Position numbers and translations under genes: made by a program. Shown here piece after piece: positions 46,111-56,769 of a stretch of 64,000 bases of DNA. Below the pieces are notes generated by a model. The model did no database searches. It had not been told where the DNA came from and saw nothing but the letters and a program-made list of their open reading frames with translations. Numbering within the stretch: the first letter of the stretch is position 1; each line of letters begins with the position of its first letter. The stretch comes from Branchinecta lynchi (Eukaryota > Arthropoda > Branchiopoda > Anostraca > Branchinectidae): assembly GCA_023053575.1 (NCBI GenBank), contig JAKZAP010000013.1, forward strand, positions 20,580,716 through 20,644,715, written 5' to 3'.

Positions 46111-47009
46111 GTACCTCAAGAAGGAATTTTTTTACCCGAAAATGGATGGCGTATACTTTGATCAGTTCATCAACGGCTACCGATTGCCGTAGAAAAAAAA
46201 TTCTACCTGACTTAGTTCAAAAGTTGACTTTTTTGCCGTAGGCCAACTTTTTAACGTCCCCACTTAGAAAGGAGCAAAGGATAAGCTCTAGTTTCTTTAG
46301 CAACGAGAGAACTTTTAAAGTTTAAGAGGCACATCTGATACAATTTCTCTACCGCAAACCCAAGTGAAAAAAACGAATGATAAACTCAGCTGAAATCGCG
46401 AACAAACATGGATAGAAACAATTGATGACAGCACTTTTGGACCCAGGGGAAAAAGCCACTTTTTTGTTTCTGTAGATTTTTCTATTTATCACTCAAAGAT
46501 GACATGTTGGCTGTTGGGCCGGGTAACTGCCGCATATATATAACACTTATAGATTTTAGTCCATCTTCAATTAGAAACTGATGCCTGCCTGCTTGCGTGC
46601 TAGAACGGAGCTTTCCACTCGAAAGCAGAAACATGGTTTGATGAAACGAAAGGTTCGCTACACAACTTCAGATACTCAACTTCATTTTCACACACCGTAG
46701 GCTCTGGCTCGAGGACAAGCAAAAACCATCCTTATTAGCCAAAATGTAATGTCATATTCATCAATCCGGCCTAAGGTCCACACTTTCCGTAAAAACCGCA
46801 CAGGTTAGAGCCTTACCAGTTACCAGGAATAAAATGAAATCGGAGGTCTAGAAAAAAAAAAATAAAAAAAAGAGGGCAAAACCAAATTTGTTGCTCTCAT
46901 TCATTCGTTCATTCATTTATTCGTACTAGTAAGACTACATAACATAAATATGTAGACTCGCAACGCAATTAATAGTTACTGTTCTTAGAAGGCTGGAACA
47001 CACTCTATA
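46111..47009. other. CLCA intron, unassigned
   Basis: No gene is seen. ATTCATTCGTTCATTCATTT at 46,901-46,921 is a short tandem repeat that may be a LINE tail; a lone family F end follows at 46,968-47,012. Confidence 0.4.
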
Positions 47010-47210
47010 TGACTAAGTCCAAAATACGCTAGTGATCCTCGGGAAGAACTAGAAAACGTAGCACTAACGACTCAAACTCAACAACTCAATCCTGTGTTAA
47101 CCAATCCGGCGATGTTTGGGAGCAGTTGTGATGCCGCTTCTGGCTCTTCCGCTAGGTACAGGGCGATTTTGAATCGGCAAGAAGAGTTAGTCATCAAGAG
47201 TGTTGGCACA
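47010..47210 (+). repeat. Dispersed repeat shared with 39.87-40.11 kb
   Basis: It carries the same ordered blocks as the copy at 39,870. In both places it adjoins a family F end. Confidence 0.55.
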
Positions 47211-47878
47211 CAAGATTTCGTTTCTAGACACTCTTAAACCCCAGGTTTCTCTGTTTTCCATTTCAGGAATGTGTTTGAGATAATGTGCGAGCGCGAGACT
47301 ACGGAAGAATACTGAAGAATATGACGTCATAAGTAATATTGACAGCTCACTTGGAATATCAGAAGAGGATGACGCATAGCATTTGGCTATTGCAGGAGTC
47401 CTAAAGCGCACGTTGCAGTATTGACTGTTTATGTTCCATTACTCAAAACTATCTGAATACTGGAAAATTAAGCTTGCTTAAGTAAGTTTATCACGGCTTT
47501 GGCTGTTTTAAACCTTTTCACAGACCCGGTGACAAAACTTGGCAAAATTCAGAAAACCTGTTTTACGAATCAATGGCATGATATTCGAATAGTCATTGGG
47601 AGCATAATGTGCATGGAAACATAGTGAATCGTGGCAAGTGTAAAGGTTAGTGAGGAGTCGGTATCGGGTTCGAATGTAGAATATTAAAGTTGGGTCCCCG
47701 CGTTTAAGAATCAACGGATGCAGTTGCTTGCTTAAGTTACTTAACTTCAGCAGTTAAGTGGGTTGCATTGGTATTGTGGCTACGACGGGTCCTTTAAGGA
47801 ACGAATTGATACGGCGTAAAATAGCGGAGAAACGATGTCCGTTTGACAAAGATTATTCTTGCAAACAATCTACTCTGT
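47211..47878. other. CLCA intron, unassigned
   Basis: TGACAAAACTTGGCAAAATCAGAAAACC-like sequence (47,530) recurs in diverged form at 57,700, together with AGCATAATG-GCATGGAAAC, so this is another old dispersed repeat. No gene. Confidence 0.4.
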
Positions 47879-49110
47879 CTTTTTGGGATCCCAAAACGTG
47901 AGTGGAGGGATACCTATGACATCGCAAAAGTTGTCCGTCTGTCCGTCCGTCCGTCTGTAAGCACGATAACTCTCGAAGGGAACGAGATATTTTGATGAAA
48001 CTTGGTGTGAGGGTTCGTTGGGTCGTCGGACCAGTCAAGTTCGTAGATGGGCTTTGTAGCTCTACGTTTAGGGGTGGGGGAGGGGATTCAAATTAAGGGA
48101 CAAACAAAATATTTTTAAACAGCTAATGTGATGGTCGATTATGGGGTAAGAAGACATGCTGAACACGATGGTGAAAACTATTTTGTCATCGGACAAGTAG
48201 TTCGCCCGGAATCCGGCCAAAACCGGAAAGTTTGTTGAAAGTAAAAGTTTTATTTGAAGTTGATTAGAAGTTCGATTTAGAGGTAGGAAGACATGCTCAA
48301 GACGATGGTGAAAATTATTTTCTCGACGGACAAGTATTTCGCCCGGAATCCGCCCCAAACCGGAAAGTTTGTTGAAAGTAAAAGTTTTATTTGAAGTTGA
48401 TTAGATGTTTGATTTATAGGTAGGAAGACATGCTGAAGACGATGGTGAAAACTATTTTCTCGACCGACAAGTATTTCGACCGGAATCCGGCCCAAACCGG
48501 AAAGTTTGTCAAAATTAAAAGTTTTATTTGGAGTTGATTAGATGTTCGATTTAGGGCAAGAAGACATGCTGAACACTTATGTGAAAACAATTTTCTACCC
48601 GGACATGTAGCTCGTCCGGAATCCGGCCAAAACCGGAAATCTGTTGGAAGTCAAAGTTTTATTTCTAGTTGATTAGATAAGCGATTTAGGGGTAAGAAGA
48701 GATGCTGAGTCCCTGTATGACAATCATATTTTACCCGGACATATAGTTCGACCGGAATCCGGCTAGAATCGGAAAATTTGTTATAAGCTAAATTTCTATT
48801 TGAAGTTGATTAGATGTTCATTACTGGGGAAAGAAGATACCCTGATTTCGGCCGGTACCGGGAAATTGGCAGAAGTGGCAGGAAGTTTTCGTCAAAACAG
48901 ATATGACTTATAGGGGTAAACACACATGGTGAATCCAAATCTGAACTTGGTTTTCTCAGGTGATTAGCTATTTGGCCTTAATTCTGTTTCTGAATTTTAA
49001 TTGTAAAAATGTTCAAGGAGTCTGGCGAAGACTGGATCTGTCTAATACAAGACCCAGTTGTCTGGATCAGATATTGAATTTTTGGGATCCCATCGAAACC
49101 TTTGGTCTTG
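47879..49110 (-). mobile_element. Family B element, copy 2 (about 1.23 kb)
   Basis: Left hairpin TTTTTGGGATCCCAAAA, then GATACCTATGACATCGCAAA and (GTCC)n at 47,937-47,956. The core is about six diverged units of 120-165 bp with GATTAGATGTTCGATTTA, GACATGCTGAA, CGGACAAGTA and GGAATCCGGCC. It ends TTTTTGGGATCCCATCGAAAC. Confidence 0.75.
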
Positions 49111-49193
49111 TCTTCCTGTGACTTCCAAGTGACTCCAAAACCAAAATGCAGAAAAATCTCTACCCTTTCGACGACCCAATCTAACATCAACAA

Positions 49194-51153
49194 GAGCTGA
49201 AAGCTCATATGTTCCTTGTAAGAACAGTTAGCATGTTTGTCAGATACGGTTTGCAGTTTTCAAGGCTGGATCTCTCCTCGATATTCGTTTCATCGGAAAA
49301 TGGGCTTGATCTAGTAACTCTGAAATGACTATACCACTCATTGACAACTGTTTCTTCTTCCAAACGATTATCGGATCGGGGAAGGGACTATTTTTAAGCC
49401 AATCTGATAGAGTCCCTAACATGCCTACTAAATTTCACGGTCATAGCACATCTGGAACTAGCCTAATTCGTGACCATCGGAATTGCGGAAAACCCCCCTC
49501 AAACTCCCCCCACTGTGACACGATCCGGTCCTGTTTTGTCAATAATGTATCTACGGCGTATGCTTGTTCTTCCGTCCAAGTCCCATCCCGACCTCTCGAC
49601 TCTAAGCGTTTCATGTTTCACGTCTGATCCCCCGTTCCAACGTTATGCAGATTCCCCATCCTTCCACTCCTCCCACGACCATCGAATCGGGAAAGGAACT
49701 ATTTTCAAGTCGACCTGGGAGAGTACCTAATATGTCTGTCCAGTTTCATGGTCCTAGCACATCTCGAATTACCCTAACTCGTGATCACCGGAAACCCGGT
49801 AAAACCCCCTCCAACCCCCTCTACTGTGATACGATCCGGTGTGTTTTGTCAATAAAGTATCTAGGGTTAATGCTTGTTCTTCCCTTCAAGTTCCATCACG
49901 ATCTCTCCACCCTAAGCATTTCACGAGATTTCCGGTCTCCTCCTCTACCCCCCCCCCAGTTTCCAGATTTGGTCCAGATTAGAAATTGAAAATCTGAGAC
50001 ACTTGTTCTTCACAACTGTCATGTTTCCGATTATCCATTCCAAAGCTATGCATGTTGCTTGTTTCCGGATTCCCCATCCCTCCACTCCCCCCGCGATGGC
50101 TGGATCGGGGAAGTGATTATTTCCAAGTTAATCCGGTTGGTTCCCTCATGTGCCTCCTAAGTTTTATTGTGCTAGCTTATGTGGAAGCGTTTCACGAGAT
50201 TTCCGGTACAAACCTCAAGCCCCCCCCCCCCCCAGCTATCGGATCTGGTCCAGATTTGAAATTCAACAAACGAAACACTTGTTCTTGACATGTGTCAAGT
50301 TTCATGCATGTCCGATTACCCGTTTCAAAGTTATGCATATTACTAGTTTCCGGATTTCCCATCCCTCCACTCCCCCCACGATGGCCGGATCGGAGAAGTA
50401 ATTATTTCCAAGTTATTCTGGTCGGTTCCCTGACATGTCTGCCAAATTTTGTTGTCCTAGCTTATGTGGTAGCGTTTCACGATATTCCCGGTGTCCCCCA
50501 GTTATCAGAACTGGTCCGGATTTGAAACTGAGCATCTGAAGCACTTGTTCTGGGCATATGTAAACTTTCATGCATGTCCGATTACCCGTTCTAAAGTTAT
50601 GCGTGTTACTAGTTTCCGGATTTCCCATCCCTCCACTCCGAAGCATTTGTTCTTGACGCATCTCAATCCGTAAACTGTAACGGTTCGTGTATTCGGCTCT
50701 AAATAGAAGGTAGAATGGCGCTTGAAGCTAGCGTTTGGGGCTTCCATGAAAGAGGTCGTAGGATCGATACCATATCAAGGCATTTCTTTGTGGTCGGGTC
50801 CCTGATATGCCTGCCAAGTTTCATCGTCCTAGCTTATGCAGAAGCGCCCAAACTAGCAAAACCGGGACATTTATTCAAACAATGTTGACAACGGATACGT
50901 TAGCCACGATTCTGTATGTATGTAAGATTACAGGTTTGTTTCCTTCCACGAAGTCGACCCAGAGGATTGACAGCCTGACCAGGACCGTTGCCAAGAAGGA
51001 CCGAAATATCGCTGATGAAGAATCGTAGCTGACGTATCCGTAAACATTGTTTCAATAAATGTTGCAGAGTCAGCTTGGGCTCAAAGAATATTTATAAACC
51101 GGGACAGACCGACAGAAATTACAATCGTTGTATGGCACTTGAGTATGCTGAAG
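49194..51153 (+). mobile_element. Family A element, copy 5
   Basis: It has the clearest 5' end: GAGCT-GAA-AGCTC (49,194-49,206), then CATATGTTCCTTGTAAGAAC. Units with CACTTGTTCTT lie at about 49,998, 50,274 and 50,541. The 3' end has GACAGACCGACAG, then TATGGCACTTGAGTATGCT and stops mid-hairpin at another Penelope-like fragment. A Penelope-like unit is inserted at 50,870-51,095. Confidence 0.8.
50870..51095 (+). mobile_element. Penelope-like unit with 11-bp target duplication
   Basis: A 226-bp insertion is bounded by AAACCGGGACA on both sides (50,859-50,869 and 51,096-51,106). It starts with an inverted terminal piece (TTTATTCAAACAATGTTGAC) and continues forward: ATTACAGGTTTGTTTCC, GATTGACAGCCTGACC, ACCGAAATATCGCTGATG, CAATAAATGTTGC, GAATATTTAT. 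The duplication fixes the ends of this insertion. Confidence 0.85.
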
Positions 51154-51512
51154 AGGACCCCTGCCAAGAAGGGCCAAAATATAGCTCTAATAAAATGTAG
51201 CTGACTTATCCGTTTGGCACCGTCAAATACTTTTCTTCCTTAAAATTCTAACACATTATTCTAACATTCAACATTATTCTAACACTCAACAATTTATGAC
51301 AGTGACTTCGTTAAAACTTTTTTCCACCTATTATACCAATTTTCAAAGAAACTATATAACCAGACATACGGTTGTACTGTTTTATTTTTATTTGTGGGGT
51401 AGCCCCGACAAACCAATCACTAACGTACCGCCCTGGTTTGTGGCAATAAACTTAGAACAACGTAGGCTCGTTCCTAATCACTTAATTGATATTTTTGTTT
51501 AATTCATTTCAG
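51154..51512 (+). other. Penelope-like fragment, then CLCA intron end
   Basis: 51,154-51,222 carries GAGGACCCCTGCCAAG, GGGCCAAAATATAGCT and TAGCTGACTTATCCG, another decayed copy. The remainder is unassigned up to the acceptor at 51,512. Confidence 0.5.
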
Positions 51513-51675
51513 GAAAGGCCATTGTCCACGAGTGGGCTCATTTCCGTTGGGGAGTCTTCGAAGAATATGGTTTTCCTGAAGATAAGCGATTCCCTTACTT
51601 TTATTTCCCGCCAGGAGAAACGAAACAAATCGCCACATACTCTGCCACAAAAACCTTATCAGGAGTTTACAGAAA
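51513..51675 (+). CDS. CLCA-family protein, exon with HExxH
   Basis: The acceptor is AATTCATTTCAG at 51,512; the donor is GTAAGTA at 51,676, phase 2. It begins with two bases of a split codon and reads [20 protein letters not shown] and then [20 protein letters not shown] is the HExxH zinc-binding site of the CLCA metalloprotease domain, and the following (F/L)RWG(V/I)F(D/E)EY is diagnostic. In CLCA proteins it drives self-cleavage. Upstream there must be an exon ending in phase 1 that supplies the missing N-CLCA part. Confidence 0.9.
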
Positions 51676-51929
51676 GTAAGTATCATGTTTGTTTAGCTAA
51701 ATTCATGATTTATCAAGACGTACGTATCCAAACACGCTTGGCTTCTTTATTCATTCTTGTCCTATTAATCATCCTGGAAAAGTAATTTAATTTGTAGTTC
51801 TATTTTACTTGCTTGTCCGTCATGGGTTTAAAGCGTGTCGATGTTAACCAGAACAAACAAATAATTAGCCGCTGGGATTTCTTCTTGCTAACAAGACATT
51901 AGGGGCTGAAAAGAAAAAGAAGTTGTTAA
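51676..51929 (+). other. CLCA intron, 5' part
   Basis: Nothing is recognised. Confidence 0.5.
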
Positions 51930-52369
51930 AGGACACCTGAATGAAGAGTACCAAGTATCATCCCTATCTGTATGACGTCCGTTAACATTGCCTGCAGAAA
52001 ACCCAATCCAAATACGGAATACCGTTTCCAAGCTATGATTTTTGCTCCATTTTGCATCTGTCCTCATTCCAGTACCGAGCAATTTTAGAAATGAACAAAT
52101 GTCTCCAATCAACCCTTCTTCTGGAATATTTTTTAACCAGATAAGCCCAAACGTATATCTAGAAGAAATTCCAATATGATCCGGCCAGCGCTGTACAAGA
52201 TTTGAATGAATTGCGCTTTTTGTCTTGGAGTCTGCATGTGCAAACCTCCGGAAACAATCATCCCTATTTTGAAAACGTCACGCTCAGGAGAAGAATGCTC
52301 TTCGTGTCCATGTCTGTAAATTCATTCTCCATGGTGTGTTCAAGTATGGTTTCATTGTTCAGGTGTCCT
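51930..52369 (-). mobile_element. Family G TTAA-flanked MITE, copy 2
   Basis: It runs from AGGACACCTGAATGAAG to TTCAGGTGTCCT, flanked by TTAA on both sides (51,926-51,929 and 52,370-52,373). TTAA targets are used by piggyBac and Kolobok transposases; which one is unknown. It is about 440 bp and inverse to copy 1. Confidence 0.8.
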
Positions 52370-52419
52370 TTAAATAAAAAAAAAAGCGGCCGTCATCAGA
52401 ACCTCGACTTGCCGGACAT

Positions 52420-53438
52420 TGAGAGAGAGAGATAAATTTATTGAATAAACAAATAAAACACTTCCGTCTGACAACCACCCAAGAAGGCCTAGGGGTGGCA
52501 AAAAGTAAACTGCACTTATCCAGAACAGCTACTGAACAAAAAATTAACTTCAGCTGTCCTAATCGAGACCAAAAAACCAAACCACAAAAAAATTAATCGG
52601 CTAGAGATAATAGTCATCCTCAGAACACCCACAACAAAGAATGGATAAACAACCTCAACCTAATGAAATTCCCCAATGCACAGTGCCGCCTGTCTTGTCT
52701 ATAGAGGCGTTGGAAGTTAATTCAAAACACACTATAAAATGTATAATCATAATTCAATACAATCAAAGAAACCCAAGGTACTTTACCTTCAATGGCTTAG
52801 CTAAGTATAATACAGAGGGACTGCTTTAGCTAAACTTTACGCAACTTTTTGCCACCAGGTTGTGCTTTCTCCTGTTGGTAGCCTTTTTTGTTGTCTTAGA
52901 CAAATGATATTTTTCTAGATAAGATTTATCTAGAATAAGAATATATTAATTCCTTTACATTGCACGTTGATTTCCATCAGATTTCTAGTTTACATATGTC
53001 GCCCCGTCGCTGGCTTCTTGCACTTTTTTGACTGATTGTAGATCATACGTTTTGTATATCTTTTTTTTTGTTGTTTATTATTTTTCTACTCCGCTAGGCT
53101 ATCTATTGTTCTAAAACATTCTGTGGGTTACCCTTTTGGATGTTTCTTCGTCGCTATCAGAAATCATTGACAACAGAACCCAACCAGCGCACGACCTTCT
53201 ACACTGCTTCCTGGCCGACGATTGAAATTAAGTGTCTTTTTGTGTATGTTTCTGTGTTTTATTTATTTTCTTCATTTACTCCGCTTTCTAAAACGGCGGG
53301 TTATAAATAAATTACTTACTTACTTATAGCCTAATTACTTCCTTTCGGCTAAATAATAATGATTATGATCATTATTAGAAGTTGAATGAAACACGTCTAC
53401 TTTTATCAACTCTAAACATTTACCACCCTTTCCTATAG
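52420..53438. repeat. CLCA intron with LINE-type 3' tails
   Basis: (GA)n plus TAAATTTATTGAATAAAC at 52,423-52,450 looks like the minus-oriented 3' end of a LINE. AAAACGGCGGGTTATAAATAAATT followed by (ACTT)n at 53,290-53,330 looks like a plus-oriented one. No coding part is recognised. Confidence 0.45.
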
Positions 53439-53556
53439 GTTAGATGGAGCGACCTGCTCGGATGTCGACGGTGTCTTTCCGGATGACTGTCGATTTTTTC
53501 CGGACGATAGCAACGATGCTAGCATTTCGATGATGTCTTACCATTTTTCGTCACTG
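53439..53556 (+). CDS. CLCA-family protein, exon (end of N-CLCA domain)
   Basis: The acceptor is TTTCCTATAG (53,438); the donor is GTAAGTC (53,557), phase 0. The first base completes a Lys codon with the previous exon, giving RKLDGATCSDVDGVFPDDCR and then SISMMSYHFSSL. This is the cysteine-containing linker of CLCA proteins, where SIMFM..(L).SV usually stands. Here it is shorter than in vertebrate members and very acidic (FPDDCRFFPDDSND). Confidence 0.85.
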
Positions 53557-54164
53557 GTAAGTCTGTTTAATATAGTCAGCAACGTAGTAGTAGCACGATC
53601 GTTGAATGCGTGCCGCTGTTCACTATTACTAAATACAGAAGAGGCAACGACTCCCTCCGTAACAAGGCACCCAAACATCCCCTCGCCCCCCGTGCTAACC
53701 TCCCTGAAGGTAGCGCGGCCCATCACTAGGGGGAGTGAGGTCATTGGTCACGAAAAGTCAACGAAGAAACCCACGAAAATGGGGTTTGTAACGAATATAC
53801 TGAAATAAAAGTCGAATATTTCGGGAGGACAACCGCCTCCCTTCTTCAGTGTAGATAGAAAATTTCGAGGGAAGATGCCAAAAGGAGGATGAAGATCAAC
53901 AACCAAGAAAGCCAAAACAAAGTAGAAAACCAACAACAAACCGAAAACTGAAACAAAATTGGAAGAATTGAAAGCCTTAAATAAAGACAGCGAGCCACTC
54001 ACCAATACCTGCGAATAACAATTATGACTGTTCTCGCTCGATACTAGCGAGTGACTTTTCGTTGGTTTCTTCGTTGATTTTTTGTGATGTGCCAGGCCAG
54101 TGTGGTTTACGAATTATCTGAGGTCATTGGTAGACCTTTTGCGGTTAGTCTCTCTGACAACAAT
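53557..54164 (+). other. CLCA intron
   Basis: No repeat is recognised except CGAAAAGTCAACGAAGAAAC (53,749) and CTTTTCGTTGGTTTCTTCG (54,055), an inverted pair about 300 bp apart that may be the ends of a small MITE (53,749-54,075). Confidence 0.45.
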
Positions 54165-55016
54165 AGTTACGTTTTTGCAGATACCAAGGTATCTAATGCC
54201 ACGATAAGGTTATAGATAGGTATAGAGGTTATAGATTGATTGTAGGATATGTCTCTTTTTGAGTTTAATTGTTTTAACTTCCCAAATAAAATTAAAAGAA
54301 TGATAATTATTCAAAGTAGGAAATAAGTAATAATTCGAATTTAGTGTAAGAGTAAGTTTAGGTAACGTATAAAGATAAGAAATTTGAGTTGTAATAACAA
54401 AGAAAGTTGCGTCACTGAGAGGAGTGTAGGTGGGATTTATTTAAAAATCCCACGATAACTAGTTCTGCGTTTGATCGTTTTTGCAGATACCATGGTATCG
54501 GATACAATGGTTGCTTTGAAAAATCGACAATTGCCAAATTAGCGTTTCTATAAGTCACCCGAAAAGAAATGCTCACATCTATTCACAACACAAGTGATGT
54601 GAGCTTCTTTCCCACCATCTGACAAAAAACTAGGCTCATGTGTTATCGTCCGGGCTGTTTCTGAATATCGGATACCACGGAAACTGGTCACAAACTAAGT
54701 TACTGCTAATATTCGGTCTGACGTGGTTCAGCATTAGCCAATCAGAATATTCCTCAGTATTCCCCTAAGTAATCTGATTGGCTAGTACCCTCGGAAGTTG
54801 AACTGATTCCAACTTGGGTCCGAGACTAGCTGATACCCGAAACTGGCACCAATATCAACTGCGATCGTCAGAAACCCGGCAAAGCCTCTGCCTCGGATAG
54901 ATTCACAGAACTAGCTGAGTTTTACCACCGAGTTTTAGCTAAAACCCGTTGGGAATGGGCCTTAAAACAACTTTTGCCGTGGTATCGGTTAACATGGTAT
55001 CTGCAAAAACGCAACT
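54165..55016. mobile_element. Harbinger-like MITE 3 (TIR AGTTACGTTTTTGCAGATACC, duplication AAT)
   Basis: The left end is AGTTACGTTTTTGCAGATAC and the right end is GTATCTGCAAAAACGCAACT: 19 of 20 match, and the match extends two more bases. AAT flanks both sides (54,162-54,164 and 55,017-55,019). A second inner copy of the terminus, CGTTTTTGCAGATACCATGG, is at 54,476, suggesting two overlapping or tandem insertions. A C-poor stretch lies at 54.24-54.43 kb. Confidence 0.8.
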
Positions 55017-55498
55017 AATGGTGCGGAAAGACGGTCAGGTTTTCATGGCTGGGCATTCTTCATTTTCATCAGTTACGACCGGGAAAGAAAAAGAAAGGAT
55101 TTCAGCGCAGAAACGCCATACGATGATTATTTGTCCGCAGCCATGAGTCACCTCAATTTATGCCGATGACAAGACAATCACTGAAACCGACGACCCAGAC
55201 TGACTAGGGTCCTCTTGTTTAGTCTAAAGCAGGGTTGGACGGGGAGGAATACAAGATCCAGCAGAGGGCCGTTTGTTTACCTCTAGGGAAGAGAAGAAAA
55301 TTTCCAAAAAGGTTTCCTGGTAGAATACTCTTGATGACTATCTCTCCCTGCAGATGCAGAATCTCCGGATACCTGCGGAAGAAAGGAAGAAACGGTGTCA
55401 CAGCTGCGCTGACTCAGGATTTGAGTCGTTACGGACACGTTTACTCCTTCTTCCTGAGAATCACTGGCGTGTCTTGGACTTAGTCATATAGAGTAATG
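55017..55498 (+). other. CLCA intron, unassigned
   Basis: Nothing is recognised. Confidence 0.4.
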
Positions 55499-56126
55499 AC
55501 CATATTACAGTTCAGCGCTCCAAGTGGACTAGTTTCTGTTAGTCCCCCATTGCCTCATAATCAACACTTGCGTAGACATAGTAAAAGTCAGAACCATAGG
55601 GTAGTGGGTCACTTTCACTTTCTGCTGCTCAGTAGAGGCGTTACTAGCCAAAATGTCCGGGGGGGGGGGGGACGAGACATTTACCGCCTGGCTGGTAATT
55701 TCTACCGACTTTTTCTGCAGAAAAAACTACTGTTTTCAACAACAAAATGACACTTTGAAAAAATCGACTGATCTTCAGGAAAACCGACGATTTTGAAGAA
55801 AAATCGACCAATTTTCCGAAAAAAGCGACTGTTTTCATGAAAAAATTCAACTGTTTTGACGAAAAATAGCGGCGCTTCACGCGAATCGGTTATTTTTTTA
55901 TCGATTGGCCGACAGCATTGGGGGGGGGGCGTGCCCTCCTCCAGTCGTGACGACACTGCTGCTGAGACGTATGCAAAACCTCCATTACCTGGGACACAGA
56001 TGACAGGTTTTCCACTCACTAACCTGTGGATCTATTTTACCATGTCTGATCCGAGTGCTGGCGGTGAGGCATAGGGGGATTAACAGAAACTAATCCGCTT
56101 GGAAGCGCTGAACGGGAATATGGCCA
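55499..56126. mobile_element. Family D MITE, copy 3, containing family C
   Basis: The left end is GACCATATTACAGTTCAGCG, the right end is CAGCG-family inverse ending GGGAATATGGCCA. Arms share AAGYGGAYTAGTTTCTGTTA and GCCTCA. The family C element at 55,630-55,955 splits it between TTTCTGCTGCT and GAGACGTATGC. Confidence 0.75.
55630..55955 (+). mobile_element. Family C hAT-like MITE, copy 3, with perfect 8-bp target duplication
   Basis: It is bounded by CTGCTGCT at 55,622-55,629 and 55,956-55,963. It starts CAGTAGAGGCGTTACTAGCC. The core is a run of AAAAATCGAC(T)G-TTTT words with about 22-27 bp period, and GC-rich sequence follows. Confidence 0.85.
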
Positions 56127-56769
56127 ATTGCACTTGTATCAGTTTAGCGCTCAATCGGATTAGTTTGTCTCTCCTCGCCTCATTAGAACAGAATAATAGA
56201 ACAATGTTTAATCAGCCACGGGCATGATTATGACATACACCGGTTTTTACAAACACCACATACAAATATAATATCACGTAGCAAATATAATGATACTACA
56301 ACACAAAAATCATGTACCTCCTATTTAAATTTTCCCTCACGTAATCTCGCCTCATTATATAACACCCATCACACAGAGATAGTACAGTAAATCCATAAAG
56401 TAACATAAATTATCATAAATTATTCTTACTGCGTTAGTGAAAGCTCAGTGTTATTTTTTCTTTTCCTTTCTGGTACTGCACTATTTCCCTTTTCTTGTCT
56501 AGTGCGTTAGTGAAGTTTAATCATCATGATCATCCGAAGAGACGGTTTCACTTCTCTCATCGCCAGAGGTGATTCACAACCTTTTTTTTTCTGCCGAGTT
56601 AATTAATTAAACACACATCATAGCAGATTCTTAGTTAAACATTGATGATGGTGACGAAAACTTGAAAACTAACACGAGCTAAACCGCAAGCTCGTTCTGA
56701 ACTGGAATACAAAAATTGGTTTTTGATCAATTCTGTTCTATTGCATACCTAAGCTCTGACATTTTACAG
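56127..56769 (+). other. CLCA intron, unassigned
   Basis: AT-rich, no gene. TTTCTTTTCCTTTCTGGTAC and similar TCTTTTTC blocks occur near 56.46-56.5 kb. Confidence 0.4.
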
